Below, in pieces: positions 26,137 to 34,531 of a stretch of DNA of 55,994 nt. Each line of letters opens with the position of its first letter. The first letter of the stretch is position 1. Location of the stretch: positions 1 to 55,994 of the forward strand of contig NZ_JALXKS010000016.1 of NCBI RefSeq assembly GCF_025144725.1. Direction: 5' to 3'. The notes beneath the pieces were generated by a model. That model saw only the letters and a list, made by a program, of their open reading frames with translations. It did no database searches and had not been told where the DNA came from. The translations under genes were made by a program, and so were the position numbers. This stretch comes from Brevibacterium sp. p3-SID960. Lineage in GTDB: Bacteria > Actinomycetota > Actinomycetes > Actinomycetales > Brevibacteriaceae.

Positions 26137-26775
26137 TTACGCGTCGGCCTCGGCGTCGCGCCTCTCTGCCTTGGCCTGTGCTTCGCGCTCGCGGCGGGAC
26201 TTCACCTCGGCGCTGGCCCCCTTTGCTCCACGGGACGCCTTGCGGGATTCCGCCTTGGCATCTGCCTTGGAGCGCACGGGCGCGATGACCATCACCATGT
26301 TGCGGCCGTCCACCCGGGGGGCGGATTCGACTGTGCCGAGGTCGGAAACATCCTCAGCCAGCCGGTTGAGCAGTTTGATGCCCATCTCGGGGCGGGACTG
26401 CTCACGTCCGCGGAACATGATCATGACCTTGACCTTGTCGCCGCCGTTGAGGAAGCGGGAGACATGGCCCTTCTTGGTCTCATAGTCGTGCTCATCGATC
26501 TTCAGTCGGAACCGGATCTCCTTGAGAGCCGTGTTGGCCTGGTTCTTCCGGGCCTCGCGTGCCTTCTGCGCCGATTCGTACTTGAACTTGCCGTAGTCCA
26601 TGAGCTTGACCACAGGCGGCTTGGCCTGGGGTGCAACCTCCACAAGGTCGAGATCGGCTTCGCGGGCGAGGTCGAGCGCCTTGCGGATGGCGACGATTCC
26701 GACCTGTTCCCCGTTGGGTCCGACGAGACGGACCTCGGGGACCCGAATCCGATCATTGATACGCGGCTCGCTGAT
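26137..26775 (-). CDS. infC: Translation initiation factor IF-3 (AUC start)
   Basis: IF-3 binds the 30S subunit and proofreads start-codon choice. The N-terminal domain starts [16 protein letters not shown]; the C-terminal domain has [18 protein letters not shown] and a basic tail. The only ATG/GTG starts would cut off the first 44 codons. The full domain begins at an ATC codon (26775-26773), with AAGGAG 8 nt upstream and an in-frame TGA at 26793-26791, so ATC must be the initiator. Rare AUU/AUC starts on infC are the basis of IF-3 autoregulation in enterobacteria. 212 residues. Preceded by a leader frame and hairpin. Confidence 0.95.
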   Translation of the reverse strand: MSEPRINDRIRVPEVRLVGPNGEQVGIVAIRKALDLAREADLDLVEVAPQAKPPVVKLMDYGKFKYESAQKAREARKNQANTALKEIRFRLKIDEHDYETKKGHVSRFLNGGDKVKVMIMFRGREQSRPEMGIKLLNRLAEDVSDLGTVESAPRVDGRNMVMVIAPVRSKADAKAESRKASRGAKGASAEVKSRREREAQAKAERRDAEADA

Positions 26776-26826
26776 GTGCTCGCTCCTTCTTCAGCAGATG
26801 ATGATCACGACCGCTGAACGGGAAAA

Positions 26827-26855
26827 GGCCCCTTTCAGCGCATGCGAAAGGAGCC
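26827..26855 (-). promoter_or_regulatory. Intrinsic terminator-like attenuator in the infC leader
   Basis: In mRNA sense, GGCTCCTTTC (26855-26846), loop of 9 nt, GAAAGGGGCC (26836-26827), then TTTT (26826-26823). The stem is 10 bp with one G-U pair. It lies about 50 nt before the infC AUC, and the stop codon of the leader frame (26837-26835) is at the base of its 3' arm. Confidence 0.7.
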
Positions 26856-26912
26856 CAGACGAACGAACTGCGGATACAACGCCGCATCGGCCAGCACAGT
26901 GCCAGCCGTCAT
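26835..26912 (-). CDS. Candidate infC leader peptide (25 aa)
   Basis: ATG at 26912 opens 25 codons, starting MTAGTVLADAALYP and ending RLGSFRMR, stop TGA. The last seven codons form the 5' arm and loop of the hairpin at 26827-26855, and the stop enters the 3' arm. A translating or stalled ribosome would therefore keep the hairpin from forming, the geometry of ribosome-mediated attenuation. No strong Shine-Dalgarno precedes the ATG, which weakens the case. I do not know a published family for this peptide. Confidence 0.45.
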   Translation of the reverse strand: MTAGTVLADAALYPQFVRLGSFRMR

Positions 26913-27111
26913 TCGAACCCGATCACCAATGATGATCCAGGTGGGAGCTGAGCTCCACTTTGCACGAAGTTCAGTGTACTACCCGTTGCGGCGAAGTGCA
27001 CATCGGGCTGTGGATGCAGCGTGTCAGACGAGCGGCTTACGCGCGTGGGCGTGCTGTTCTGTGGGAGGGCTCATGTTGGTCGGCCGGTGCCCGTGTGGGA
27101 AGCTGGTGGGC
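26913..27111. other. infC / DUF1844 divergent intergenic region
   Basis: This region must hold the infC promoter (minus) and that of the DUF1844 gene (plus). TAGTACACT on the minus strand near 26980-26972 is a -10 candidate; no clear -35 partner. Nothing gene-like beyond the leader frame. Confidence 0.35.
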
Positions 27112-27495
27112 ATGACCGACGCATCTTCGCATTTCAAGTTCCAGCCCGAGTCTGCCCATGAGCAGGCTGCCCGCGACATCGCCGAGGTGCCAGCACTGGA
27201 GATCATCTCCTCTGCCGCACTGCACCTCATGAGTGCTGCGGCGATCAAGTGCGGGCTGAGCGAGGACACCGAGACCCAGAAAGCCGCCGACCTCATCGAC
27301 CTCGATGAGGCCCGCAAGCTCATCACCTCGCTGGCCGGCCTCGTCACCGCCGCCGCCCCGGAGATCGGCAACCACCACGCCCGCCCGCTGCGCGACGGGC
27401 TGCGCAGCCTGCAGCTGGCCTTCCGTGAGGCCTCGGCGATCCCCGACGCTCCCGGCCAGGGACCCGGCGAGAAGTTCACTGGCCCGGTCTCCTGA
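27112..27495 (+). CDS. DUF1844 domain-containing protein
   Basis: 127 residues, soluble. The core (EIISSAALHLMSAAAIKCGLS through DEARKLITSLAGLV) matches DUF1844, which is often encoded beside infC in actinobacteria and has no known function. Start ATG 27112 gives MTDASSHFKF; the frame is open 90 codons further upstream, but that part lies across the infC promoter and lacks the domain. Convergent with the amidohydrolase gene. Confidence 0.8.
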   Translation: MTDASSHFKFQPESAHEQAARDIAEVPALEIISSAALHLMSAAAIKCGLSEDTETQKAADLIDLDEARKLITSLAGLVTAAAPEIGNHHARPLRDGLRSLQLAFREASAIPDAPGQGPGEKFTGPVS

Positions 27496-27525
27496 AACCG
27501 CGGGGCCCTGGGGCCTCCAGAGGTC

Positions 27526-28878
27526 TCAGCCGAACATCTCTGAGACCCGCAGCACTCCCCCGGAGTCCTCGAATTCCTGCCTGACTGCTTCGGCGAGCGC
27601 ATCGTCGAACAGGAAGTCGAGCGCGACTCCCGCGAGCCCATAGGCGCCGTCGACCACCCCGGTCTCGGCCGCCTCGGATGCGGCAGCCTCGGCGAACCCG
27701 CGGGTGTGCAGGGCGGTCTTTGCATCGGCGATCCGCAGCATCGGGTGGATGCCGGGGACGAGATAGCTGACGTTGCCGAAATCCGTTGACGCCGCCAGGC
27801 TGTCGCTGACGACCCCGCGCGGCAGGGGGGCCCGGCCGCGCTCCTGCTGGCGGATCGACCAGCGGCCGGTGAGCGCCTGATTGGCCCGCACCGGCATGCT
27901 CGGCGGGTGCTTGTCCCACCGCACCTCGACCCCGCAGCCGGTCATGAGCGCCGCCCCGCGGGCGATGTCCTCGACCCGCTGGGAGAGATCCATCAGGGTC
28001 TCAGGCTCCGCAGAGCGGACATAGATGCTCACACGCGCCGATTCGGTGATGATCGACGGCCGGTCCCCTCCCTCGGGGATCGCGGCGTGCACCCGGTCGA
28101 TGGGCAGCATCTGCTGACGCAGGAGCCCGATCCCCTGGTACAGCAGCGAGGCGGCGTCAAGGGCGTTGCGGCCCATGAAGGGCTGGGCGGAGGCGTGGGC
28201 GGCGACACCGGTGAACTCGACATCGAGGAGGCGCCGGCCGATCCACAGCACGTCAGCGGCGTCGTACCCGGCCGGATGCAGCATGATCGCGGCGTCGAGA
28301 TCCTCGAAGGCCCCTGCCTGGGCCATGTACTCCTTGCCGGTGTGGCCCTCCTCGGCCGGGGTGCCGAGCAGCACGACCTGGCCGGGAAGCTCGTCCTCAC
28401 GCCCGGCATAGGCACGCGCGATGGCGAGGAACGCTCCGGCACCGGTGGCGGCGATGACGTTGTGCCCGCAGGCGTGGCCGATATCGGGCAGGGCATCGTA
28501 TTCGGCGCAGATGCCGATCGTGCGCCGGCCGCTCGGCCCGAAGCGGGCGCACAGGGCGGTGTCGAGGCCGTAGGCACCGCGCTCGACCTTGATGCCGGCG
28601 GCCTCGACCTGGTCGGCGATGCGGCCAGCGGAGCGGTGCTCCTCGAAGGCGAGCTCCGCATAGCTGTAGATGTCACCGGCCAGGCTCAGCAGCTGCGGGG
28701 CGAGCGCGTCGACGGCCGCACGCACGTCAGCACTCGCCTCGGCCGGGGCGCCGGTGAAGGCGCTGCCCGGCGGGTCGGCGGCAGCGGCGCGGGCGGCCAT
28801 ATCGGCTTTGAGCACGTTGAGGTAGGTGGGGTCGGGGACCGTTGGCTGGTTGCCGGGTGCGGGGTGTGGGTCGGACAT
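27526..28878 (-). CDS. M20-family amidohydrolase (AbgA/AbgB-like)
   Basis: 450 residues. HACGHN (about 133) and EEGHTG (about 171) are the metal-binding motifs of M20D hydrolases, and the dimerisation domain (SAQPFMGRNALDAA) lies in the middle. Its closest-looking relatives cleave p-aminobenzoyl-glutamate or N-acyl amino acids. It is directly downstream (129 bp) of an AbgT-type transporter in the same direction, as in abgABT operons, so p-aminobenzoyl-glutamate is the favoured substrate by inference. A single subunit is encoded here rather than the AbgA plus AbgB pair. Confidence 0.82.
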   Translation of the reverse strand: MSDPHPAPGNQPTVPDPTYLNVLKADMAARAAAADPPGSAFTGAPAEASADVRAAVDALAPQLLSLAGDIYSYAELAFEEHRSAGRIADQVEAAGIKVERGAYGLDTALCARFGPSGRRTIGICAEYDALPDIGHACGHNVIAATGAGAFLAIARAYAGREDELPGQVVLLGTPAEEGHTGKEYMAQAGAFEDLDAAIMLHPAGYDAADVLWIGRRLLDVEFTGVAAHASAQPFMGRNALDAASLLYQGIGLLRQQMLPIDRVHAAIPEGGDRPSIITESARVSIYVRSAEPETLMDLSQRVEDIARGAALMTGCGVEVRWDKHPPSMPVRANQALTGRWSIRQQERGRAPLPRGVVSDSLAASTDFGNVSYLVPGIHPMLRIADAKTALHTRGFAEAAASEAAETGVVDGAYGLAGVALDFLFDDALAEAVRQEFEDSGGVLRVSEMFG

Positions 28879-28960
28879 GGGCGGTGCTTCTCCTCTTCGT
28901 GTCGCCGGGGTTGCCAGCGGCAGCGGGTCGCGCAGGCTGTCTTCCCAGGCTCCCGAGCTG

Positions 28961-28990
28961 GTGGTGCGGCGGGGACGTCCCCGGCACCAC
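28961..28990. repeat. Inverted repeat between abgT and the amidohydrolase gene
   Basis: GTGGTG with GGGGACGTCCCC at the centre and CACCAC at the end form an interrupted palindrome (28961-28990). It lies between the two genes and could lower distal expression or stabilise the upstream message. Confidence 0.35.
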
Positions 28991-29007
28991 CGCCTCGGAA
29001 GCGAGGA

Positions 29008-30588
29008 TCAGAGCTGGATCGGGTTGCCCGGTCCCAGCGGCAGGTCGAGGAAGAACCACAGGGCCAGCATGCCGAGCCAGGCGAGCCAGAACGGGATGAC
29101 GAAGGGCAGCATGCGCGACATCAGGGTGCCGATGCCGGCGTCGGGCTGGTAGCGGCGCATGAGTCCCAGCAGCACGATCATGTACGGGTTGAGCGGGGTG
29201 ATGATCTGGGTGGCGGAGTCGCCGACGCGGAAGGCCGCCTGGGTGAAGGCCGGCTCGTAGCCGATGAGGGCGAACATCGGGACGAAGACGGCGGCCATGA
29301 GCGTCCACAGCGAGGACCCGGAGATGATGAGCAGGTTGAGGCAGGAGGCGAGCGCGACGAAGCCGATGATCGCCACGAAGCCGGTCAGCTCCATCGCTTC
29401 GAGTGCCGCAGCTCCCTTGACGGCGGTCCAGGAGCCGATGCCGGTCCAGTTGAACAGGGCGATGAACTGCCCGAGGATGAACGCCAGCACGAGGAAGGAC
29501 ATCATGTCCCCCAGCGCCTGGCCCATCATCGTGACGATGTCGTTCATCTTCGTGATCGTCTTCGAAACGATGCCGTAGACGACGCCGTTGGTGAAGAAGA
29601 CGATGAACACGATGAACACGATCGAGTCGAGCAGCGGTGAGGTCGGCAGGAAGCCGCCCTCTTCGTTGCGCCACGGCGAGGCCGGGGTGAGGAAGGCGAA
29701 GAGCAGCAGGGCTGCCAGCAGCACGGTGGCGATGCCTGAGGCGATGAGCGCCTTCTTCTCGGTGGCGTCGAGGTAAGGCGAGAGCTCGTCGTCGCGGGAG
29801 TGGACGCTGCCGTCCTCGTCGATCTCGGTCTCCTCGCGCGGGGTCTTGGTGCGCTCGAGCTGGGGTTCGAGGATCTTGTCGATGATGAAGCCGGCGATGA
29901 GCGAGAGCACGATGGCTGAGCAGACGTTGAAGAAGTAGTTCGAGACCGGGTTGACCGCCGCGTAGTCCTGGCCGGGCAGGGACTCCATCACCGCGGTGGT
30001 GATGCCGGCGAACAGCGCGTCGAGTGAGGTCGGGAAGATGGAGGTCGAGTAGCCGGCGCCGGTGGCGGCGAAGCCTCCGAGCAGGCCGGCGACGGGGTGA
30101 CGGCCGGCGGCTTTGAAGACGAGGGCGGCCAGCGGGGGGATGATGATGAAGGCCGAGTCGCCCATGACGGAGAAGCTCACGCCGACGAAGGCGACAGCGT
30201 AGGGCAGCATCCAGCGCGGGGCGGAGCCGAAGGTGATGCGCACGAGCGCGGCGAGCATGCCGGTCTTCTCGGCCACGCCGACGGCCAGCAGCAGGGGCAG
30301 CACGGTGGCCAGCGGCGGGAAGCCGACGTAGTTGGCGCCGAGGTTGGCGGTGAACCACGCCATGCCCTCACCGGTGAACAGACCCTTGATCACGACTTCC
30401 TCGTCGCTGCCGGGCAGGGAGACCTTGACGCCGGAGAGTGCCATGAAGGTCGAAATGATGCCGGTGATGACGAAGAGGCCGAGGAACAGGGTGAAGGGTT
30501 CGGGCAGTTTGTTGCCGATGCGCTCGACGGTGTCGAGGAAGCGCTGGCCGATGCCCGGCTTCTCTGGCGCCTGGGCGGATGTCGACAT
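29008..30588 (-). CDS. abgT: AbgT-family p-aminobenzoyl-glutamate transporter
   Basis: 526-residue polytopic membrane protein. RIGNKLPEPFTLFLGLFVI at the start, FTANLGANYVGFPPLA, GDSAFIIIPPLAALVF, YSTSIFPTSLDALFAGITTA and ITPLNPYMIVLLGLMRRY are AbgT signatures. The family imports p-aminobenzoyl-glutamate with cation coupling; some members export sulfonamides. MSTSAQAPEK start at 30588 has CAGGAG upstream. It is the first gene of the pair with the amidohydrolase. Candidate operators lie upstream. Confidence 0.9.
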   Translation of the reverse strand: MSTSAQAPEKPGIGQRFLDTVERIGNKLPEPFTLFLGLFVITGIISTFMALSGVKVSLPGSDEEVVIKGLFTGEGMAWFTANLGANYVGFPPLATVLPLLLAVGVAEKTGMLAALVRITFGSAPRWMLPYAVAFVGVSFSVMGDSAFIIIPPLAALVFKAAGRHPVAGLLGGFAATGAGYSTSIFPTSLDALFAGITTAVMESLPGQDYAAVNPVSNYFFNVCSAIVLSLIAGFIIDKILEPQLERTKTPREETEIDEDGSVHSRDDELSPYLDATEKKALIASGIATVLLAALLLFAFLTPASPWRNEEGGFLPTSPLLDSIVFIVFIVFFTNGVVYGIVSKTITKMNDIVTMMGQALGDMMSFLVLAFILGQFIALFNWTGIGSWTAVKGAAALEAMELTGFVAIIGFVALASCLNLLIISGSSLWTLMAAVFVPMFALIGYEPAFTQAAFRVGDSATQIITPLNPYMIVLLGLMRRYQPDAGIGTLMSRMLPFVIPFWLAWLGMLALWFFLDLPLGPGNPIQL

Positions 30589-30727
30589 GGGGACTCCTGG
30601 GGTGAGCACGTGCGTGGCGAGATGCGTTCTCAGACACACTAAACGAGTTCATCTGCGAAGATATGCCCGAGGCTGCATATTCCGGGCCTGCCGGCCGAAA
30701 CCACCCGGTGTGTCTCACACCGTGAGA
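30589..30727 (-). promoter_or_regulatory. abgT upstream region with inverted repeats
   Basis: Minus strand TAGTGT near 30640-30635 is a -10 candidate, with the leader ending at CAGGAG. Just upstream is ATATGC-N8-GCATAT (30661-30680), a likely regulator site. Further up, CGGTGTG-TCT-CACACCG (30706-30722) and TCTCAC-ACC-GTGAGA (30713-30727) overlap, so only one hairpin can form at a time. Confidence 0.4.
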
Positions 30728-30786
30728 GGAACCCGGGAAGCCGGGGGATGTCTTGATCGCACATGCGGAGATCGGAGAACCATTTC

Positions 30787-30820
30787 TTGAGTCATTCCAA
30801 AAAACTGCTAGACTGAGGGC
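30787..30820 (+). promoter_or_regulatory. Promoter/operator of the Fur-family gene
   Basis: TTGAGT (30787-30792), 16 nt including CATTCCAAAAAA, TAGACT (30809-30814), then 6 nt to ATG. The A-rich spacer over the promoter is the kind of sequence bound by actinobacterial FurA, which represses its own leaderless gene. Confidence 0.5.
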
Positions 30821-31300
30821 ATGTCTTCACTGACACCTGCTGAGACGATCCGGGCGGCTGGCCTGCGGGTGACCGCGCCGCGCCAGGCGGTCTTCGAAGT
30901 GCTCGCCGAACGGACTGATCATCCTGACGTCGAACAGATCACGACGAACACCCGGGCGCGCATCGGAAAGGTCTCCCACCAGACCGTCTACGATGTGCTC
31001 TCAGCTTTCGAGCGCGCCGATCTGGTGCGCTGCATCGATCCTGCTGGGTCGGTCGCTGCCCGCTATGAGCTGCAGCGTCACGACAACCACCATCACCTCG
31101 TGTGCCGGTCGTGCCATCACATCCAGGATGTGCCGTGCCGTACCGAAGGTGTGCCGTGCATGCACCCTGCTGAGGACTTCGGCTTCTCTGTGGAGCTGGC
31201 CGAGGTCGTCTACTGGGGGCTGTGCGATCGGTGCCAGGCAGCTGCTGCGGGAGCTGATCAGCCTGCAGCGAAGGCCTCCGTCGAGCAGTCGGCTGGCTAG
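30821..31300 (+). CDS. Fur-family regulator (FurA/CatR-like)
   Basis: 159 residues. Winged helix with [15 protein letters not shown] (about 13) and [12 protein letters not shown], metal site [12 protein letters not shown] (about 87-97) with a second Cys pair CDRC near the end. Actinobacterial FurA proteins sense peroxide through metal-catalysed oxidation and repress the adjacent catalase gene. It is 76 bp upstream of katA in the same direction, which supports that role. Probably leaderless. Confidence 0.88.
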   Translation: MSSLTPAETIRAAGLRVTAPRQAVFEVLAERTDHPDVEQITTNTRARIGKVSHQTVYDVLSAFERADLVRCIDPAGSVAARYELQRHDNHHHLVCRSCHHIQDVPCRTEGVPCMHPAEDFGFSVELAEVVYWGLCDRCQAAAAGADQPAAKASVEQSAG

Positions 31301-31376
31301 AACAAGCAACCACTCCACCGCAACCCCATGTGCGTCGGCGTGCACACGCGCCAGGCGCTTCACTTCAGGAGGACGT

Positions 31377-32900
31377 GTGACTGAGAAATTCACGACCAAT
31401 GACTTCGGCATCCCAGTCGGCAGCGATGAGCACTCGCTGACCGTCGGCCCGAACGGCCCGATCCTGCTGCAGGATCACTACCTCATCGAGAAGCTCGCCC
31501 ACTTCAATCGCGAGCGCGTCCCGGAACGCGTTGTGCACGCTAAGGGCGGCGGTGCCTTCGGTACATTCACCGTGACCAATGACGTGTCGAAGTACACCCG
31601 CGCCGCTGTGTTCCAGCCGGGCACTGAGACCGAGGTGCTCACCCGCTTCTCGACCGTCGCCGGTGAGCAGGGCTCGCCTGACACCTGGCGCGATCCCCGC
31701 GGTTTCGCCGTGAAGTTCTACACCACCGAGGGCAACCTCGACATCGTGGGAAACAACACCCCGATCTTCTTCATCCGCGATGCCATCCAGTTCCCGGACT
31801 TCATCCACTCGCAGAAGCGGATGAGCGATTCGGGTCTGCGCGATCACAACATGCAGTGGGACTTCTGGACCCAGGTTCCGGCCTCGGCCCACCAGGTCAC
31901 CTACCTCATGGGCGATCGCGGAATCCCGCGGTCGTGGCGCGAGCAGAACGGCTACGGCTCCCACACCTTCCAGTGGATCAACGCCGAAGGCGAGCGCTAC
32001 TGGGTGAAGTACCACTTCAAGTCCAACCAGAAGGACGAGTTCATCGAGAAGTACGGCCACGAGGGCTTCTCGGCCGAAGAGGCCGATGAGATGGCCGGCA
32101 TCGATGCCGACTTCCACCGTCGCGACCTGTTCGAGGCCATCAAGGCCGCCAACTTCCCGTCGTGGCGCCTGATGGTCCAGATCATGCCGTACGAGGATGC
32201 CAAGACCTACCGCATCAACCCGTTCGACGTCACCAAGATCTGGCCGCACTCGGACTACCCGCTGACCGAGGTCGGCGTGATGGAGCTCAACCGCAACCCG
32301 GAGGACTTCTTCTCCGAGATCGAGCAGGCTGCCTTCGCACCGTCGAACCTGGTCCCCGGCACCGGCCTGAGCCCGGACAAGATGCTCATGGGACGCATCT
32401 TCGCTTACGCCGATATCCACCGCTACCGCATCGGTGCGAACTACGCACAGCTGCCGGTCAACCGTCCGAAGGCTGCTGTCAAGCACAGCTACTCGAAGGA
32501 CGGCAGCATGTCCTACGAGAACTACCCGAAGGACCAGCCGGTCTACGCACCGAACTCCTACGGCGGCCCGCACGCCGACGCCTCCCGCACGACTGAGAAC
32601 AACCTTCTCGATGTCGACGGCGACGTCATGCGCTCGGCCCCGACGCTGCGCGAGGATGATGACGACTTCTCGCAGGCAGGCGCCCTCGTGCGCGAGGTGA
32701 TGGACGATGCCGCTCGCGACCGTATGGTCGGCAGCATCTCCGGTCACCTGCTCAACGGAGTGAGCGAAGAGGTTCTCGTGCGTGCCTTCCAGTACTGGAA
32801 GAACGTCGACGCTGATCTCGGTGCCCGTGTCGAGAACGTCGTGCGCGCCGCCCAGAAGAAGAACGGCGGCACCGACGGCACCATCAACAAGCCGAGCTGA
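31377..32900 (+). CDS. katA: Monofunctional heme catalase
   Basis: 507 residues. It splits hydrogen peroxide to water and oxygen. Distal histidine in [12 protein letters not shown] (about 56), [22 protein letters not shown], distal asparagine in [11 protein letters not shown], and the proximal heme motif [14 protein letters not shown] with the axial tyrosine. The size fits a small-subunit catalase without a flavodoxin-like C-terminal domain. GTG 31377 has CAGGAGGA 4-11 nt upstream. Downstream of the Fur-family gene and closed by a strong terminator. Confidence 0.96.
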   Translation: MTEKFTTNDFGIPVGSDEHSLTVGPNGPILLQDHYLIEKLAHFNRERVPERVVHAKGGGAFGTFTVTNDVSKYTRAAVFQPGTETEVLTRFSTVAGEQGSPDTWRDPRGFAVKFYTTEGNLDIVGNNTPIFFIRDAIQFPDFIHSQKRMSDSGLRDHNMQWDFWTQVPASAHQVTYLMGDRGIPRSWREQNGYGSHTFQWINAEGERYWVKYHFKSNQKDEFIEKYGHEGFSAEEADEMAGIDADFHRRDLFEAIKAANFPSWRLMVQIMPYEDAKTYRINPFDVTKIWPHSDYPLTEVGVMELNRNPEDFFSEIEQAAFAPSNLVPGTGLSPDKMLMGRIFAYADIHRYRIGANYAQLPVNRPKAAVKHSYSKDGSMSYENYPKDQPVYAPNSYGGPHADASRTTENNLLDVDGDVMRSAPTLREDDDDFSQAGALVREVMDDAARDRMVGSISGHLLNGVSEEVLVRAFQYWKNVDADLGARVENVVRAAQKKNGGTDGTINKPS

Positions 32901-32943
32901 TCGGCTCACCGTGCAGGCGGCTGACTGTCTGCGGTGAATGACG

Positions 32944-32984
32944 GCGGGGCCGGTGTCCAGGAGAGATCCTGGCGCCGGCCCCGC
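32944..32984 (+). terminator. Terminator of katA (convergent with udk)
   Basis: Two-part stem: GCGGGGCCGG (32944-32953) with CCGGCCCCGC (32975-32984), and inside it CCAGGA with TCCTGG. The loop is GAGA. It lies between the convergent katA and udk stops and could serve both. Confidence 0.8.
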
Positions 32985-33006
32985 TCCGTGCCTCCCGGCA
33001 ACCGCC

Positions 33007-33639
33007 TCAGCCGGCTGGGGTTGACGATCCGATGCTGCTGTCGATGTGCCGGATGAGCATGTCGAGGGCCACGAGGTTGTGCCCGCCTTCGGGCACGATG
33101 AGGTCGGCACGGCGCTTGGCTGGCTCGACATAGAGTTCGTGCATCGGCTTGACCGTCTTGAGGTACTGCTGTTCGACCGATTCGAGGGTGCGGCCGCGTT
33201 CGATGACATCGCGTTTGATCCGGCGCAGGATCCGCACATCGGCATCGGTGTCGACGAACAGCTTGATGTCGAGCAGGTCAGCCAGCTCCGGTTCGGAGAA
33301 GATGAGGATGCCTTCGACGATGAGGACCGGTGCCGGTTCGATGCGGATGGTCTCTGAGGAGCGGTTGTGGTCGGCGAAGTTGTAGACAGGGCAGTCGATG
33401 GCCTGCCCGCTGATGAGAGTGCGCAGCTGCTCGATCATGAGAGCGGTGTCGAACGCGTCGGGAGAGTCGAAGTTCAGCGCGGCCCGCTCGTCATAGCTGA
33501 GCCCGTCATGCTGCTTGTAGTAGTTGTCGTGATAGACGACGGAGGTCTGTCCGGCGAAGCGCTCAATGAGCGCGCGTGTCAGCGTCGTCTTTCCGCTGCC
33601 GGTTCCGCCGGCAATACCGATGGTGAATGATCGGCTCAC
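33007..33639 (-). CDS. udk: Uridine kinase
   Basis: 210 residues. P-loop GIAGGTGSGKTTLTRALIERF at residue 8, YHDNYYK (about 36), NFDSPDAFD (about 56) and the RRIKRDVIERGRT segment (about 137) are uridine/cytidine kinase signatures. It phosphorylates uridine and cytidine for pyrimidine salvage. GTG start 33639 with GGGGAGAAG upstream. An own promoter probably lies in 33640-33718 with a palindrome. Confidence 0.92.
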   Translation of the reverse strand: MSRSFTIGIAGGTGSGKTTLTRALIERFAGQTSVVYHDNYYKQHDGLSYDERAALNFDSPDAFDTALMIEQLRTLISGQAIDCPVYNFADHNRSSETIRIEPAPVLIVEGILIFSEPELADLLDIKLFVDTDADVRILRRIKRDVIERGRTLESVEQQYLKTVKPMHELYVEPAKRRADLIVPEGGHNLVALDMLIRHIDSSIGSSTPAG

Positions 33640-33674
33640 GATTCTTCTCCCCTGGCCCGTCTGATGATCCGTCC

Positions 33675-33688
33675 CAGCCTATAGGCTG
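33675..33688. promoter_or_regulatory. 14-bp perfect palindrome upstream of udk
   Basis: CAGCCTATAGGCTG is a perfect palindrome, 35 bp before the udk start. TAGGCT in it could be a -10, so a dimeric regulator could act here. Confidence 0.4.
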
Positions 33689-33718
33689 CTGGGTGTGAGC
33701 GCTTGTGTGCCGGCCAGC

Positions 33719-34531
33719 TCAGTTCCGGCTGGGTTCGGCTTCGGCAAGTGTGATCGCCAGCGAGTCGACGAGGCTGACGAACTCCTCGTGTGCGCTCAGC
33801 TTCTGCTGGAAGGCCGCCAGCTCCGCCTGCTCGGGCCGACGGCTGACTTTGAGAACGAGACGGATCTCCGGGCCGGAGACATGGACGCTGCCGCTGCCGG
33901 GCTGCACGCCGATAGCCGAGATGAAGTCGCTGCCGACGGCTGCCGCTCCTGCGGCTTTGGCCACTCGCTGATCGGCCCACGCCGGGTGCCAGTCGTGTCG
34001 TTGGACGAAGGACCACAGGGCGGTTCGGCGCAGCAGGAAGGCGTGCGGGCTGCCGGGGTCGATGACCACGAGCTGGGAGCCCTCTTCGATCGCGGCGACA
34101 CACAGCCGTTCGCTTTCGATCGGCACTGGGCGGGCTTCATCGGCCCACCGGGTCAGGGTGGGGATGTCGGTGAATGCCGGGGTGCACTCCCGGCCGTCTT
34201 CGGCAGCCAGGCGCACCATCGCCATCTCCGACTTGTTGTCGTGGACGAGCCCGCGCTCGTCGACGGTGTGCTCGACAGCTGCCGGCACGACGGGTGCGTA
34301 GATGCGCACCTGCGCGAGGGCCGCAAGGATATCGCGGTGGCGCTGCGGATCCAATGGCGCGGCTGCCACCGCCTGGAGCGCGCTCAGCAGGCCTTCATCG
34401 GCTTCCCCGGTGTCACCCGAGAAGGGATTGGGCTTGAGGTCGCGTCCCTCCCATGGGATGCCAGCTGAGTCGGCGCCGCCGGCTGCGATGTGCGGTGGGA
34501 GCGGACGGCTGCCCGGCTGCGGATCGGTCAT
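33719..34531 (-). CDS. SseB-family protein
   Basis: 270 residues. The N-terminal 130 residues (DILAALAQVRIYAPVVP, GECTPAFTDIPTLTRW-like text) match the SseB N-terminal domain found in many actinobacteria next to his genes. No enzymatic motif is visible; function unknown despite the historical name. Start ATG shares one base with the priA stop (TGATG), so it is translationally coupled as the last his-operon gene. Confidence 0.8.
   Translation of the reverse strand: MTDPQPGSRPLPPHIAAGGADSAGIPWEGRDLKPNPFSGDTGEADEGLLSALQAVAAAPLDPQRHRDILAALAQVRIYAPVVPAAVEHTVDERGLVHDNKSEMAMVRLAAEDGRECTPAFTDIPTLTRWADEARPVPIESERLCVAAIEEGSQLVVIDPGSPHAFLLRRTALWSFVQRHDWHPAWADQRVAKAAGAAAVGSDFISAIGVQPGSGSVHVSGPEIRLVLKVSRRPEQAELAAFQQKLSAHEEFVSLVDSLAITLAEAEPSRN

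Noticed and set aside
27907..29640. 577-codon plus-strand frame, and 28727-30358 minus-strand 543-codon frame
   Set aside because: Both are shadows over the amidohydrolase and abgT genes, with Arg/His/Gly-rich low-complexity text.
31365..33245. 626-codon minus-strand frame opposite catalase
   Set aside because: Shadow of katA; no motif or ribosome site.
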